From the NCBI RefSeq assembly GCF_039555335.1, contig NC_092640.1, positions 36,264,784 to 36,328,783 of the forward strand: 64,000 nucleotides of DNA. The letters run 5' to 3'. This document shows, one piece after another, positions 40,701 to 49,389 of the stretch. The position numbers were made by a program, and so were the translations under genes. Numbering within the stretch: the first letter of the stretch is position 1; each line of letters starts with the position of its first letter. This DNA is from Amphiura filiformis (taxonomy: Eukaryota; Echinodermata; Ophiuroidea; Amphilepidida; Amphiuridae). Under the pieces are notes generated by a model. The model had not been told where the DNA came from. It saw nothing but the letters and a program-made list of their open reading frames with translations, and did not search any database.

Positions 40701-43700
40701 CTTAGATGATCGTTTGGTGATCTTCCCAGAGGATGCTGCCTTTTTCTTTTTCCTCTTCTGTTTCTTCATAGATTGGTCAACTATGTTGAAAAGCGTTAGA
40801 CCCTTCTCCAATTCATCAGATGGTAGCGCTTTTTTGAAGTCTAGTGTGGCTTTTTGAGCCATGTCCGATGCTAATTCGTCCAAATCTTTCACTTTCTCGG
40901 TTAGCAGATAGTTAGCTGTGGTGTCCATCAGCTTTTGTGAGCATTCTCTCAAAATGTTCTCCCATTCTGATTGGAATGCCCAACTCAGAGCTCCCCCAGG
41001 TAACTGGGGAAGGTGTTTTGAAATGGAGAACATAGGAAGAATAACTTTATCTGCTGTAGCTTGCTTGATATCCAATCCGAGAAAATGAACATTGGACACA
41101 GTAGATCGGACATGTTTGATTTTGCTCAACTCTCCCCACACCATTTTCTTAGCGCGATCAGTCAGATGAATTTTTTCTCTCTTGGTGCTGGTAGAAACTC
41201 TCTGTCCAGGGGTGGGTTGGCTGTCATTGGTCTCCATCATCTCCGGTGACTTCAGTAGCTTCGGGATGCGGTATGCAGCTAAGTCGAGGTTTTTTCCGGA
41301 GTAGAAGGGGATGTTAGATCTAGCGAGGAGTCGGAATCAGATAACGCCATGGTAGAACGGAGGAAGAAAGCAAAATGATGCAGTCTCGGGTTTCTCTATA
41401 TTAGGTTTTGAGAGGGCCCAGACGAGATGACTTAGTAAAGCCGTAGTAAACAAGTATTAGATCACCGAACCATAAAGGCACATGCGCATCACAGTTTGTT
41501 TGTTTTCAAAAAGCAATTCCATAATGCACAATAGTAGCAAATTGCTGAGTATGCGAGTGGGATGGCAATTGACATTTTGATTTAAGCGCCACTCTTCCAA
41601 GTATGTTGGACGCTGGGGCTGCCTGACGTATGCGTGATATAGAGCAGAGTGCAATGTCTTGCAAAAGGTCGTTGGTCGGATCCGACCGGGAGTTTTCAAA
41701 AGCAAGACATGATTGATATATCTATTATAATATTGATATATACCAGTGCACGGAAGAAACTGTTCTCATTTAAGGCAAATAAATATGTCATTGCCATGTT
41801 TTAACAAGATCCAGTTTAATAAAGATGAAGAAAGTGGCACACCTGGTTGTCCATTTATTTCTTCATATCACGAACGAGCATTGACCTTATTTACCCCTCA
41901 GAAATTAAAACCACTTTTGTCTTTTTGTGGATTTAATGTTTCTCTTTATCTTATTTAGATAGGGTCTAATTAATACGTTTGTGATAACAAACAAACAGAG
42001 ATTCCTTCGCTAATGAAATAAAGAGATCATTAGGAGAGAATTCAACGCGCACTGTCTATCGGGTGTTCCATGTCCAAAACGAAGGAGCACAGAACGGTAC
42101 TAAATGTTTAAAGAGTGATAGAGTTACGCAATCTGCTGTTTAGTTATCAATTAGAACTTTGCAGAGAAACATGACAAGATAGCTTTTCACTGTACCTGAT
42201 TGAAATACCAAAAAGTATGTCAATATTTTGGTGCACTCTTAGCTATAATTTTTGCTTTTTGCAAAACATGCACATGGAGGCCGGATTATGTGGTTTTATA
42301 TTAAAATTCCACTCAGCCAAAATTATTCCTAAAATATATAGGAATATCGAATAGACACGAGAGGTTCTTTAAATATTTTAAGAAACTCGTTGGAAGCTAT
42401 TGTAGGACGCGTTTCGATTAACTGTGATCAAATTAATTTGATCTATTTTGGTTAATCTCATCAGCTACATTTTGCTGTGTTTGATCTTAGGATAGATGCC
42501 CATTTTAGGCTGTTTTGTCGCACATATATACCAAATGACCGTCTAGCTTTTTGATATTCAAATTGGTAGATGTGCGGATCAAACACAAAAGCGTGTTATA
42601 TTTTAATCTTCACTACTTATATGGATGTATCTGGTCTTGATAAGACTAAGAAAACAAACCGATATAATGAACAAGTTTGAAAATACAACATACTTTGGTT
42701 TTTGTTGGTTGAAACTATGATTATGAGCCCGTTTTAGGCATGTTTTTATAAAGTTCTATACATAGGCCTACAGTGCAGCGTTATAAATGTGTATATAAAA
42801 GAGCCTTATTATGAGGACCATATGATTACCCGATTGGGTGTGGTTTTATTATGGTTCATTATAAGGTCTATATATTTAAAATAACATGTTAATATGCAGA
42901 TCAGGTACGTATAAGAACAATGGAACTAGTGTAACCAACTAAAGTGTCAAGGAAGCTCGTAAGGAAACATTCATGAAGATAATGTGATGATAGATAATTA
43001 ATTTTCATCTAATAGATCCAACAAATCTCTCAGTGTAGGAGACATAGGGCAAATTCCGGTTTGGGAGTTAGCATCCGCTATATTTTGCAAAGTCGGAGTC
43101 AAAGATATATTAGGGTTTTGGTCTAAAGTTATCTTTGCTCTGATAAGACGCTCTCCTATGTTTTGAGTGCGTCTTAAAGCTAGTATAGGGGGGCAAGGGA
43201 AGTTCCTGAGAAGTGCCTTTTTGATTTTTGCATTACCTCTTTGGGGGAAGTGATGCGTGCAGAAAACTAGAGGTATTTCCTCACGTTTTTTTGGAACATC
43301 CTCTAAGTAAATATTTCGTCTATTGTATGAAATATCTGCTAGGCATGCGAGCACTTCTGGTTTCTTATATCCTCTTGTGAGAAGTTTTGAGATAAAGAAA
43401 TCAAGTTTGTGCTCATATTCTGTCTCCGAGCTGGAGTTTCGAATATATCTTATAGCCTCACCCTTAACCATGCCACGAAAACACGAATTTGGGTGAGACG
43501 AATCTCTTGAAAGATATTGAAATGTGTCACAGGGTTTGCTGTAGCATTTTATATCTAAGATCTGTTTGTCATGAAATCTTTCATCCTTGTATAGAGTTAA
43601 GTCTAGAAAATTAATTTCTGTTTTTGACCACTCATGTGTGAATTTCAGAGTCGGGTGCATAGAGTTGATACGACTTATGAAATTAGCTAACTCGTTTTCA

Positions 43701-46700
43701 TCTCCTAACCAAAACATAAGAATATCATCACGATAACGGAACCATTTGAAGATTTTATCGCTAAGGAAATGAATTTCTTTTCCAACGAATGGAACATTAT
43801 GTCACATAGTTCTGGGGAGCATTTTTGTCCCATAGCTACGCCTGTCGTTTGCAAATAGTATTTTTCATTAAATGAAAACAGTTTCTATGCAAAATCAGTT
43901 TTAATAATGCTTCCATATGACGGATATGTGGCATTCTAGGAAAGTACATTCCTGGATTAACTTCTGAAAAGTCTTTAAAACTTCTTTTTCAACTTCATTT
44001 TGAAGAACATTAGTGAACATTCCAATGCAATCTATTGTAACCAAAAGACATTGGGCTGGAAGTTTTAATTGCTCAATTTTTCTTATCGCATCTTTTGTGT
44101 CTCTCAAGTATGTGTTTTGTTTTTGAACGAGAGGGACTGCAAAAAAGTCGATAAATTCACCAATTTTTCACATGGTCCACTAACATTACTGACTATAGGT
44201 CTTCCAGTAAAGACCCGGCCAGTAGGGGTGGTTTTGTGAACTTTGGCAAAAAGTAGCAAGTTGGTGTTCGAATTTTATGTTCTATCGGATACAGATAGTC
44301 GTGTGTATTTTTATCAATACTTTGATCCCATAACATGAGGTTAAGCTGTTTTTGAACCAATTTTACCGTATCAAATGTCATGTCTGCATCGATTACAGTG
44401 TATTGATTACCTTCCAGCATGATTTCACCTTCATGTATGTAATCATTTTTATTGATTACGACCACGCCACGAGATTTATCCGGTTTTTGGAAAACCAAAT
44501 GTTTCTTTTCCCTTAATGATTTGAGAGCTTGACGTTCGGGTTTTGTCAAGTTATCGTTTATGTTATTATTCTTAATTTTAGAAAGCTCTAACCTCGTGGA
44601 TTCTAAGTAGTTTTCTAGATCCAAACAAGGTGTAGACAAAGGGTGCCAATTAGAAGCTCGTTTGAACTTGTGTGTTCGTTTTGCTTTCTTATTGGACATT
44701 AAATAACGAATGCGCATTATTCTCATGAATGTTTCTGTATCCCTATCAAGCATTTTTGCTTTAGGATCTTTTGGGATATCTACAAATTTCAAACCTCTCC
44801 CTAGTACAGATAATTCTGCATCAGAGAAATTTTCGTTTGCTAAGTTTATAACGAACTTTTTGTTCGCATTGGCTAAGTCCTTTATTTTTTTGGACTTCTG
44901 TGATTTTTTGAGGGTTTGGGAATTCAAATGGCAAGTTCTAGACTTGATTTTGTCCTTAGTTTGCCGTTTGATACTCTGTTTACGGAACTTCCTGTTTTTT
45001 GCCATTATATTAACTGTGTATCAAAGGAGTACATGTACTGTGTTTTAATTGATACCAAGCATAGTGTAATGACGGCCTAAGATCATCTCTCTTTTAGAAG
45101 ATATGGGTGGCCTTAAAAAAGGCCGTTTGGTTATTGTACCGGCTTATATTTTTAGCCGGCGGTTGACTGCACCTCTTTGCTTCTTGAGATTCTTCACTCG
45201 GTGTTTGTCTGTCTTAGATGATCGTTTGGTGATCTTCCCAGAGGATGCTGCCTTTTTCTTTTTCCTCTTCTGTTTCTTCATAGATTGGTCAACTATGTTG
45301 AAAAGCGTTAGACCCTTCTCCAATTCATCAGATGGTAGCGCTTTTTTGAAGTCTAGTGTGGCTTTTTGAGCCATGTCCGATGCTAATTCGTCCAAATCTT
45401 TCACTTTCTCGGTTAGCAGATAGTTAGCTGTGGTGTCCATCAGCTTTTGTGAGCATTCTCTCAAAATGTTCTCCCATTCTGATTGGAATGCCCAACTCAG
45501 AGCTCCCCCAGGTAACTGGGGAAGGTGTTTTGAAATGGAGAACATAGGAAGAATAACTTTATCTGCTGTAGCTTGCTTGATATCCAATCCGAGAAAATGA
45601 ACATTGGACACAGTAGATCGGACATGTTTGATTTTGCTCAACTCTCCCCACACCATTTTCTTAGCGCGATCAGTCAGATGAATTTTTTCTCTCTTGGTGC
45701 TGGTAGAAACTCTCTGTCCAGGGGTGGGTTGGCTGTCATTGGTCTCCATCATCTCCGGTGACTTCAGTAGCTTCGGGATGCGGTATGCAGCTAAGTCGAG
45801 GTTTTTTCCCGGAGTAGAAGGGGATGTTAGATCTAGCGAGGAGTCGGAATCAAAAAAAGTGCAATAGAGCAAAGAATCGATATTTATGTAAGAACCACGT
45901 TGAACTTTCCAATTATTGAAATTTTCTATAAATGCCACACTCAATAGTCACCTGTTGGAAAAAATGAAGTCAATCACATCTACCGTTTAATTTTTATGAG
46001 TCCTTTTGCTACGATACCCAATTTCATTATTTGTCCACGAGGTACCATGTATTTTGAATGAGAGCACACAATGCACGATAAAGGCGCCAGCTCTGAAACT
46101 GACTTTAACTTAAATAAGGTTGATTTTTGCGTTATTTTAATTTCTTTTTCTGTTCAAACTAACTTTCTAACATTACTTTAAGTCCTTCATACCTCACTCG
46201 ACTCCAACTCCAGTTTTTTTAAATCCCAATATGTCCAACTTACTGGATATTTTATAATTCACTCCACTTCAATTTGCGCGCATTTCATTTCGACATTTGG
46301 ACAAATCCGCCTACAAATGTGTATGTTTTTGATAGAGAATAAACATCTTTAAAGTAAAGGTAAAATCAAAATAACAACAAATAATGTATCTTTTCCTTAC
46401 ACAAGACCAAGGACAATAACAATTTGGGTGCTGTATTTTATTTCAATGCCAATCAGGTTAAGGAAATAGCAGTTGTTCCAAATCTACCTTACACAGAGTT
46501 GGCTGACATTCAAATTTGAGATGCTTCTTGGACAAACGTTAAAATTGGGTATCGCTATAAAATGTGTCATAAAAACAAAACGGTAAATGCTAATTCCTTG
46601 GTTTTTTCACACAAGGTCACTAATGGGTATATCATTTATAAAATGTTTTGAAACCTAAAAGATTCAAATCAGTTCTTAAATAAAAATGGATTCTTTTCTC

Positions 46701-47882
46701 TATTGCACTTTTTTTGACTCACCCTGTAGAATGTTTTTTTTTATGATGATGACATGTATGATGCAAACTCATAGGTGTTGTGCGTTTGCCAATTTGGGAG
46801 GGGTGGGGTTCAAAATGACCCCATAGGATTATAAAATCAACATTTCAATTGCTCAAATACCTCTTTCAAATATATCAAATTATTTACATAAATAAACAAA
46901 AATAAATAAATAAATAAATAAATAAATAAATTGGACAAATTGTAGCGTAGCATTAAAATCATAAATATAACCATTGCTGGCAGGAGGACTCGAACCAACG
47001 ATATTGACATTAGCAGTCTGATGCTCTACCATTGAGCTATGACAGCATCTAGTGCTGATGGTCGAGTTTTTAGCTTATACAGTATTTGTCTGTGATAATG
47101 CCGCCTTGTGAAAGAAATAAATATAAAATCTCTATTTTTAATTTAAATTTATTTGATAATTTTCTAACCTATATTTTCTTTAGAGCAGGGACAAATATGT
47201 CCCCTTTTATCCAATTTGACCGCTAAATAAGAATCTATATACTTCTTTTATTACTAATTTAATTCCGCGATTTGTTCCATTAAGCAATATCAATGATTAA
47301 TGTCAAGCATCTCACAACAGATATTTAGTTGGCTTAGTGGTCTTACATAGTGCTTTTTAACCGGGAGGTACCGAGATCGATTCCCACCTCTGCCTGCAAT
47401 TTTTTTTAAAGACTGGGAAATAATAACCTGACATTCGCCGCTGACATTCGTACTGTAGAAGCGGAGTTATAACTTGTTAAACCTTGTTCCTTCCGTAAAA
47501 GGGTACATTATTTTGGCACTACATTATTTCTTTTTTTTTCCACTTGCTGGTATTAAATATCAAATGGTCATAATTGGCGGTCACTTCAAATCGTCCCCAA
47601 CTGAACGAGGTTCAGGAATGTCCTATCATTGTTAATTGTTGGTTAACCCACCACTTGAACAGGATTTAGCCAAAGCAAACAAAGACTTAAGTTTTTTACT
47701 AATGCTATACTTAAGCTTAAAGTTGACATGTGGCAACATGTCTTTTATATAAGTACTCTAAAACAATTGTGTGAGATATTTCCAAAGAAAGACTTAAATC
47801 ATTGGCTTGAGACAGAAGTACTATGCTTACCTTTTATGATGATCATCATAAGATAAATCAGAATGTATGTTTTAAATTCCAT
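28544..47882 (-). CDS. secreted kringle / C-type lectin protein, gene A (6 exons)
   Basis: Exons: 47831-47882, 35210-35431, 34271-34342, 32581-32847, 29323-29492 and 28544-28735. Phases 1,1,1,1,0 and all boundaries match gene B; 975 nt, 324 residues. Order: signal peptide, 4-Cys module (about 18-91), linker (92-115), kringle (116-204), C-type lectin (205-324). The lectin loop reads GEPSGG, not EAPDNGG, and an N-glycosylation site (NYT) is added near it, so ligand choice has probably diverged from gene B. Intron 1 is about 12 kb because it contains the mariner/PLE composite. The frame is open throughout. Whether the long first intron is spliced efficiently is unknown. Confidence 0.78.
28893..29215. 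repeat. unclassified interspersed repeat, copy 1
   Basis: About 320 bp, closely similar to 62385-62700 in the same orientation (shared CCATGGAGAACGACTGGTAA and CTACTTAGCCTGACCAATCA). No TIR, tRNA head or tail is obvious. It lies in gene A intron 5; gene B lacks it. Confidence 0.85.
29323..29492 (-). CDS. gene A exon 5: N-terminal half of lectin domain
   Basis: A 170-nt phase 1-0 exon, acceptor TTGTAG, donor AAT|GTAAGT. Encodes VNCSHEWQGHCYNYVAIS and IYCNQYGAHLVSIHS, ending VNGLSGSAN. Same length and splice sites as gene B. Confidence 0.9.
29554..31233. mobile_element. 1.68-kb TIR element in gene A intron 4
   Basis: The first and last 85 bp or so are inverted copies (CGTAACGCATTG outermost; inner TTTGCCGACAAGCTAT). 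It also has an internal direct repeat (AAGTGCGACTATTT at about 30030 and 30266). It is itself interrupted by the 30338-30835 MITE. Non-coding. Confidence 0.8.
30338..30835. mobile_element. nested MITE with TIRs of about 215 bp, TA target
   Basis: Starts CACCAGGCACAAAAAGAAAC and ends with the inverted copy; the arms stay nearly identical for about 215 bp. Flanked by TA on both sides, as for Tc1/mariner-type elements. High arm identity means a recent insertion, later than the element around it. Confidence 0.9.
31234..31960 (-). other. gene A intron 4, middle part
   Basis: Non-coding. Past the TIR element the sequence becomes paralogous with gene B from about 31880 onward. Confidence 0.45.
31966..32397 (+). 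mobile_element. tRNA-derived SINE
   Basis: The head has a canonical A box (TGGTCTAATGGTTAGGGT) and B box (GGTTCAATTCC) in tRNA spacing. It is followed by a conserved-looking body (GGGGACGTTAAGCCGTCGGT) and an A-rich tail of AAATC repeats. Inserted in gene A intron 4, antisense to the gene. Gene B has the empty site at about 16640, with CTAGCT/TAGCT-type flanks. Confidence 0.85.
32581..32847 (-). CDS. gene A exon 4: kringle domain
   Basis: A 267-nt phase 1-1 exon. Six kringle cysteines (SECYSN, TECQSW, HNYCRNP, GPWCYT, WEYCPV, TKC). Two residues shorter than gene B in the PHKPHHT loop; the lysine-binding loop is GDDNG. Domain otherwise complete. Confidence 0.95.
32877..33283. mobile_element. 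hAT-type MITE next to the gene A kringle acceptor
   Basis: Ends CAGGGCCGGATTTACC and the inverse GGTAAACCCGGCCCTG, with 8-bp target duplications GATACAAT and AATACAAT (7 of 8 match). The 8-bp duplication and CAGGG end define it as hAT. It lies only about 30 bp upstream of the kringle exon. Confidence 0.9.
33284..34270 (-). other. gene A intron 3, remainder
   Basis: Paralogous with 17215-17640 and 18130-18349 of gene B. Lacks the TTAA MITE and has only one unit of the 57-bp repeat. Non-coding. Confidence 0.5.
34271..34342 (-). CDS. gene A exon 3: Thr/Pro linker
   Basis: 72 nt, phase 1-1, the same boundaries as gene B. Encodes GDSDDPPTSLTTKLSPVI, then TSIPT. A probable flexible, O-glycosylated spacer between module and kringle. 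Confidence 0.8.
34343..35209 (-). other. gene A intron 2
   Basis: About 0.87 kb, much shorter than gene B's 3.7 kb intron 2, which gained a LINE and a MITE. Paralogous segments at 34490-34620 and 34770-34940. Non-coding. Confidence 0.55.
35210..35431 (-). CDS. gene A exon 2: unrecognised 4-Cys module
   Basis: A 222-nt phase 1-1 exon, donor TGCA|GTGAGT. Encodes 74 residues with the same four cysteines as gene B (NEIC, FCH, QIC, EYC) and GDLWFVDDPSPFTMQHKW. It has two extra residues (YGLYGD against DKGD). Family not recognised. Confidence 0.8.
35432..37000 (-). other. gene A intron 1, left part
   Basis: Holds a TA microsatellite (about 35755-35770), sequence paralogous with gene B up to about 36535, and the counterpart of the doubtful plus-strand Cys-rich frame (about 36400-36530). 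A possible further EGF-like start (DTNPCPYHNKPC, about 36795-36835) follows an acceptor-like ATTACAG but ends in a stop, so it is not called. Confidence 0.45.
37012..37557 (+). repeat. long direct repeat flanking the PLE insert, left copy
   Basis: 546 bp of mariner-type sequence starting TCAAAAAAAGTGCAATAGAG, nearly identical to 45850-46393. It ends exactly where the PLE begins. Read as an unusually long target-site duplication. Confidence 0.9.
37849..37917 (-). ncRNA. type I hammerhead ribozyme, PLE copy 1
   Basis: Minus-strand order: TGTAG, CTGATGAG, stem II ATTAAC/GTTAAT, CGAAAC, GCGTC, CTACA. All invariant core bases are present; cleavage is expected after GTC. The palindromic short stem III suggests dimer activity. 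It lies in the 3' end region, as in other Penelope elements. Confidence 0.9.
38446..40494 (-). pseudogene. PLE copy 1 reverse transcriptase ORF
   Basis: RT landmarks of the Penelope class: TCYFLPKVHKTTPTGR with GRPIVSN, a palm start TIDCIGMFTNV, GVAMGQKCSPELCDIMFHSL, the catalytic FRYRDDILMFW, INFLDLTLY, SHPNSCFRG and the terminal CPPILALRRTQNIGERLI. N-terminal part typical of PLEs (LTKPERQALKSL, PDKSRGVVVINKNDY). No GIY-YIG domain follows: the frame ends DLLDEN. The frame is lightly broken in this copy. Confidence 0.9.
40632..41350 (-). pseudogene. PLE copy 1 ORF1 (basic, gag-like in position)
   Basis: Encodes about 235 residues upstream of the RT. The N-terminus is acidic and Ser-rich (MALSDSDSSLDL); the middle has IHLTDRAKKMVWGELSKIKH; the C-terminus is very basic (KKQKRKKKK, HRVKNLKKQRGAVNRR), suggesting RNA binding or nuclear entry. 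I recognise no named domain. ORF1 is known in some PLEs. It is lightly broken here. Confidence 0.7.
42401..42469 (-). ncRNA. type I hammerhead ribozyme, PLE copy 2
   Basis: Core and stems identical to 37849-37917, spaced 4,552 bp from it, i.e. one element length. Two ribozymes in tandem could release unit-length RNA of copy 1. Confidence 0.9.
42998..45005 (-). pseudogene. PLE copy 2 reverse transcriptase ORF
   Basis: Same RT as copy 1, beginning MAKNRKFRKQSIKRQ and ending DLLDEN. It keeps the N-terminal PLE region, the RYRDD box and the C-terminal RRTQNIGERLI segment; again no GIY-YIG. Broken in a few places. Confidence 0.9.
45144..45849 (-). pseudogene. PLE copy 2 ORF1, 5' truncated
   Basis: Nearly the whole of ORF1 with its basic tail. 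The frame stays open across the element boundary into mariner sequence up to an ATG at 45944, making a chance chimeric N-terminus. No evidence that it is expressed. Confidence 0.7.
45850..46393 (+). repeat. long direct repeat flanking the PLE insert, right copy
   Basis: 544 bp matching 37012-37557 with only a few small differences. The unique remainder of the mariner-type element continues to 46726. Confidence 0.9.
46976..47046 (-). tRNA. tRNA-like sequence, GCT anticodon position, probable pseudogene
   Basis: The minus strand has a 6/7-pair acceptor stem (GCTGTCA/TGCCAGC), a proper D arm (GCTCAATGGTAGAGC), an anticodon loop CTGCTAA and a B box GGTTCGAGTCC. The anticodon and T stems pair poorly, and the long variable arm expected of tRNA-Ser is absent. 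Probably a decayed tRNA or SINE head. Confidence 0.4.
47330..47400 (+). ncRNA. tRNA-like SINE head, degenerate
   Basis: A-box-like TTGGCTTAGTGGTCTTACAT and B-box-like GATCGATTCCC in suitable spacing, followed by a T run. Acceptor pairing is not evident. Confidence 0.35.
47831..47882 (-). CDS. gene A exon 1: signal peptide
   Basis: 52 nt, ATG at 47882, encoding MEFKTYILIYLMMIIIK plus one base; donor AAAAG|GTAAGC in phase 1. The match to gene B exon 1, with conservative changes and an identical donor, supports a coding first exon. Confidence 0.75.
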
Positions 47883-48330
47883 CATATGATATGTTTAATC
47901 GAACCCGCGAAAGAAACTGTCATTTTCAACCTGCGCAACTTAGAAATGAATAAAAACAATTATCTTTATTGCCTAGCTTCCTGTACGCAATTAGCCAATA
48001 CTGTCATTTGCATAATTGCTCTTATGATGATGATGATGAGCATCCGAATGCTGTATTTGCTCTGGTTTCCATGGTATCACATATGAATGAAAGACTTTCA
48101 AACACAAATGTCAGCCAAAACTACCTCATCGCAATTCATAGAACCCTAATGTAATTAGCTTTTTTCTGTAATTATGTATGAATAAATTGAAAATGAAACA
48201 AAGTAATAAAAAAACAATGCAATTATTTTCAGTTTGGAAACATGTTCTAGACCATTGTACGGTTGGAGTACACCTCACACAATTAGGCAGTTGTGTATCG
48301 AACAGGGTAATTTCTATCCACGAGTTATCC
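47883..48330 (-). promoter_or_regulatory. 5' flank of gene A, conserved in gene B
   Basis: Aligns with 23817-24290. Includes an octamer-like ATGCAAAT on the minus strand. Conservation may simply reflect shared descent. Confidence 0.45.
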
Positions 48331-49380
48331 GTTCACACAGCTTTGATGTTTAATAATATGGACAATGAATGTCCGTAATCCATGAATAGTTTTATAGAAA
48401 CTCAAAAGTAATCACATGAAGCGTGTGTCCCGACTGAAATCATTGTTAGATTGAGATATTATCTTCAAACCGTTATTTAATACACATATGCTGGACCCCA
48501 CAAAATTCCTGGTGTAAGGGGTGGCGGGTTGGGTCTTTGGGGTGTGTGTGTGGTGGGAGTATTTTATTTTTATTTTTTTATTTCTGTCTGTATTTTTTAT
48601 TTATTTTATTTAATATATTAATACTTTTTTTTTTTTTAATTTTTTTTTGTAAATTATGTTTTCTATATAATAGTTCACCTGCCATATGTTGTAATCATGT
48701 CACTTTGTAGCTAACAGTAAAAACATTCAACATGAAGACTTAATTATCACAAAACATACAAAACCATAATTCAATACATATCAAACGTCCTCTCTTTTAA
48801 TATAATTTTATAACGTGTGCTGATGAACTCCGGCATGAAATCGTGAGTGCACGCTGGTTCGAATCCGAACGGTCCTGGTTTTTTTTCTTTCTCTCTCCTA
48901 TATAATTATATTATATTGCCAGTTCCCCTGAGCTTCACTTCTTCTTTTTATTATTTTATCAGGCATGTATCCTTTGCGATCATCTTTTTTATTATTAATG
49001 TCTCACATTGACTGATGTCCTGCCAGGACAGCAGATAGGCCCCTCTCTGTTTTTATGTAACTTTTATACTTCTGATAAAGGTGTTTCATCTAAAGGAAAA
49101 AATATAAAACCATTGTCATATTCACACAGTGTGTTATTACGTCTATACAGTCAAATAGAATTATCTACACATCCAATAAAAACATAATTAAATGTAAGGA
49201 TAATATTAAGTAATTTAATTTTGGCGAGAAATATGGCAATGGAAAATACGCGGATATGCGAAAGATATCCTTAACGACTCAATAGTTTTGAGAATTCAGA
49301 GTTGGCAAAAATTGTCATATTAATCGAAATGGTATATTAAAGGGATATTTGGCGATCAACAGCCTCATTCCCCTCTTTTT
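48331..49380. other. no gene seen
   Basis: T-rich and low complexity around 48540-48660. A B-box-like GCTGGTTCGAATCC at about 48857-48870 hints at a decayed tRNA or SINE head but has no matching A box. Confidence 0.4.
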
Positions 49381-49389
49381 TCACAAAAA

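Larger units (their letters stand above)
37558..42105 (-). mobile_element. Penelope-like element, copy 1 (most complete)
   Basis: Minus-strand order: 5' leader (42105 to about 41350), ORF1, ORF2 with PLE-type reverse transcriptase, then about 0.9 kb of 3' non-coding sequence that contains a hammerhead ribozyme. It is directly followed, head to tail and with no spacer, by copy 2 on its 5' side, as in the pseudo-LTR arrangement known for Penelope elements. ORF1 and ORF2 each look lightly broken (about one break each). Very high identity with copy 2 implies a recent insertion. Confidence 0.9.
42106..45849 (-). mobile_element. Penelope-like element, copy 2 (5' truncated, upstream partner)
   Basis: Same element, head to tail with copy 1. 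Its 3' end at 42106 touches the 5' end of copy 1, so its non-coding end can act as the promoter-bearing pseudo-LTR of copy 1. The 5' leader and start of ORF1 are missing: it stops within early ORF1 at 45849, directly joined to the repeated mariner sequence. It has several breaks. Confidence 0.9.
37003..46726. mobile_element. mariner-type TIR element interrupted by tandem PLEs
   Basis: The left end CAGGGTGAGTCAAAAAAAGT at 37003 is matched by an inverted right end finishing at 46726, with TA on both outer sides. Inner parts of the ends remain similar over about 70 bp. Without the insert it would be about 0.9 kb, with no transposase seen. It is split by 37558-45849, and part of it is present twice (37012-37557 and 45850-46393). 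Confidence 0.88.
46727..47700 (-). other. gene A intron 1, right part
   Basis: Contains an AAAT microsatellite (about 46893-46931), two tRNA-like sequences (46976-47046 and 47330-47400) and otherwise nothing recognised. Confidence 0.5.

Noticed and set aside
45144-45944. A complete chimeric ORF1 protein starting in mariner sequence
   Set aside because: The extra N-terminus is read-through of flanking transposon sequence, a chance fusion without evidence of expression.
46976-47046. Functional tRNA-Ser (GCT)
   Set aside because: Good acceptor and D stems but weak anticodon and T stems and no long variable arm; kept only as a tRNA-like relic.
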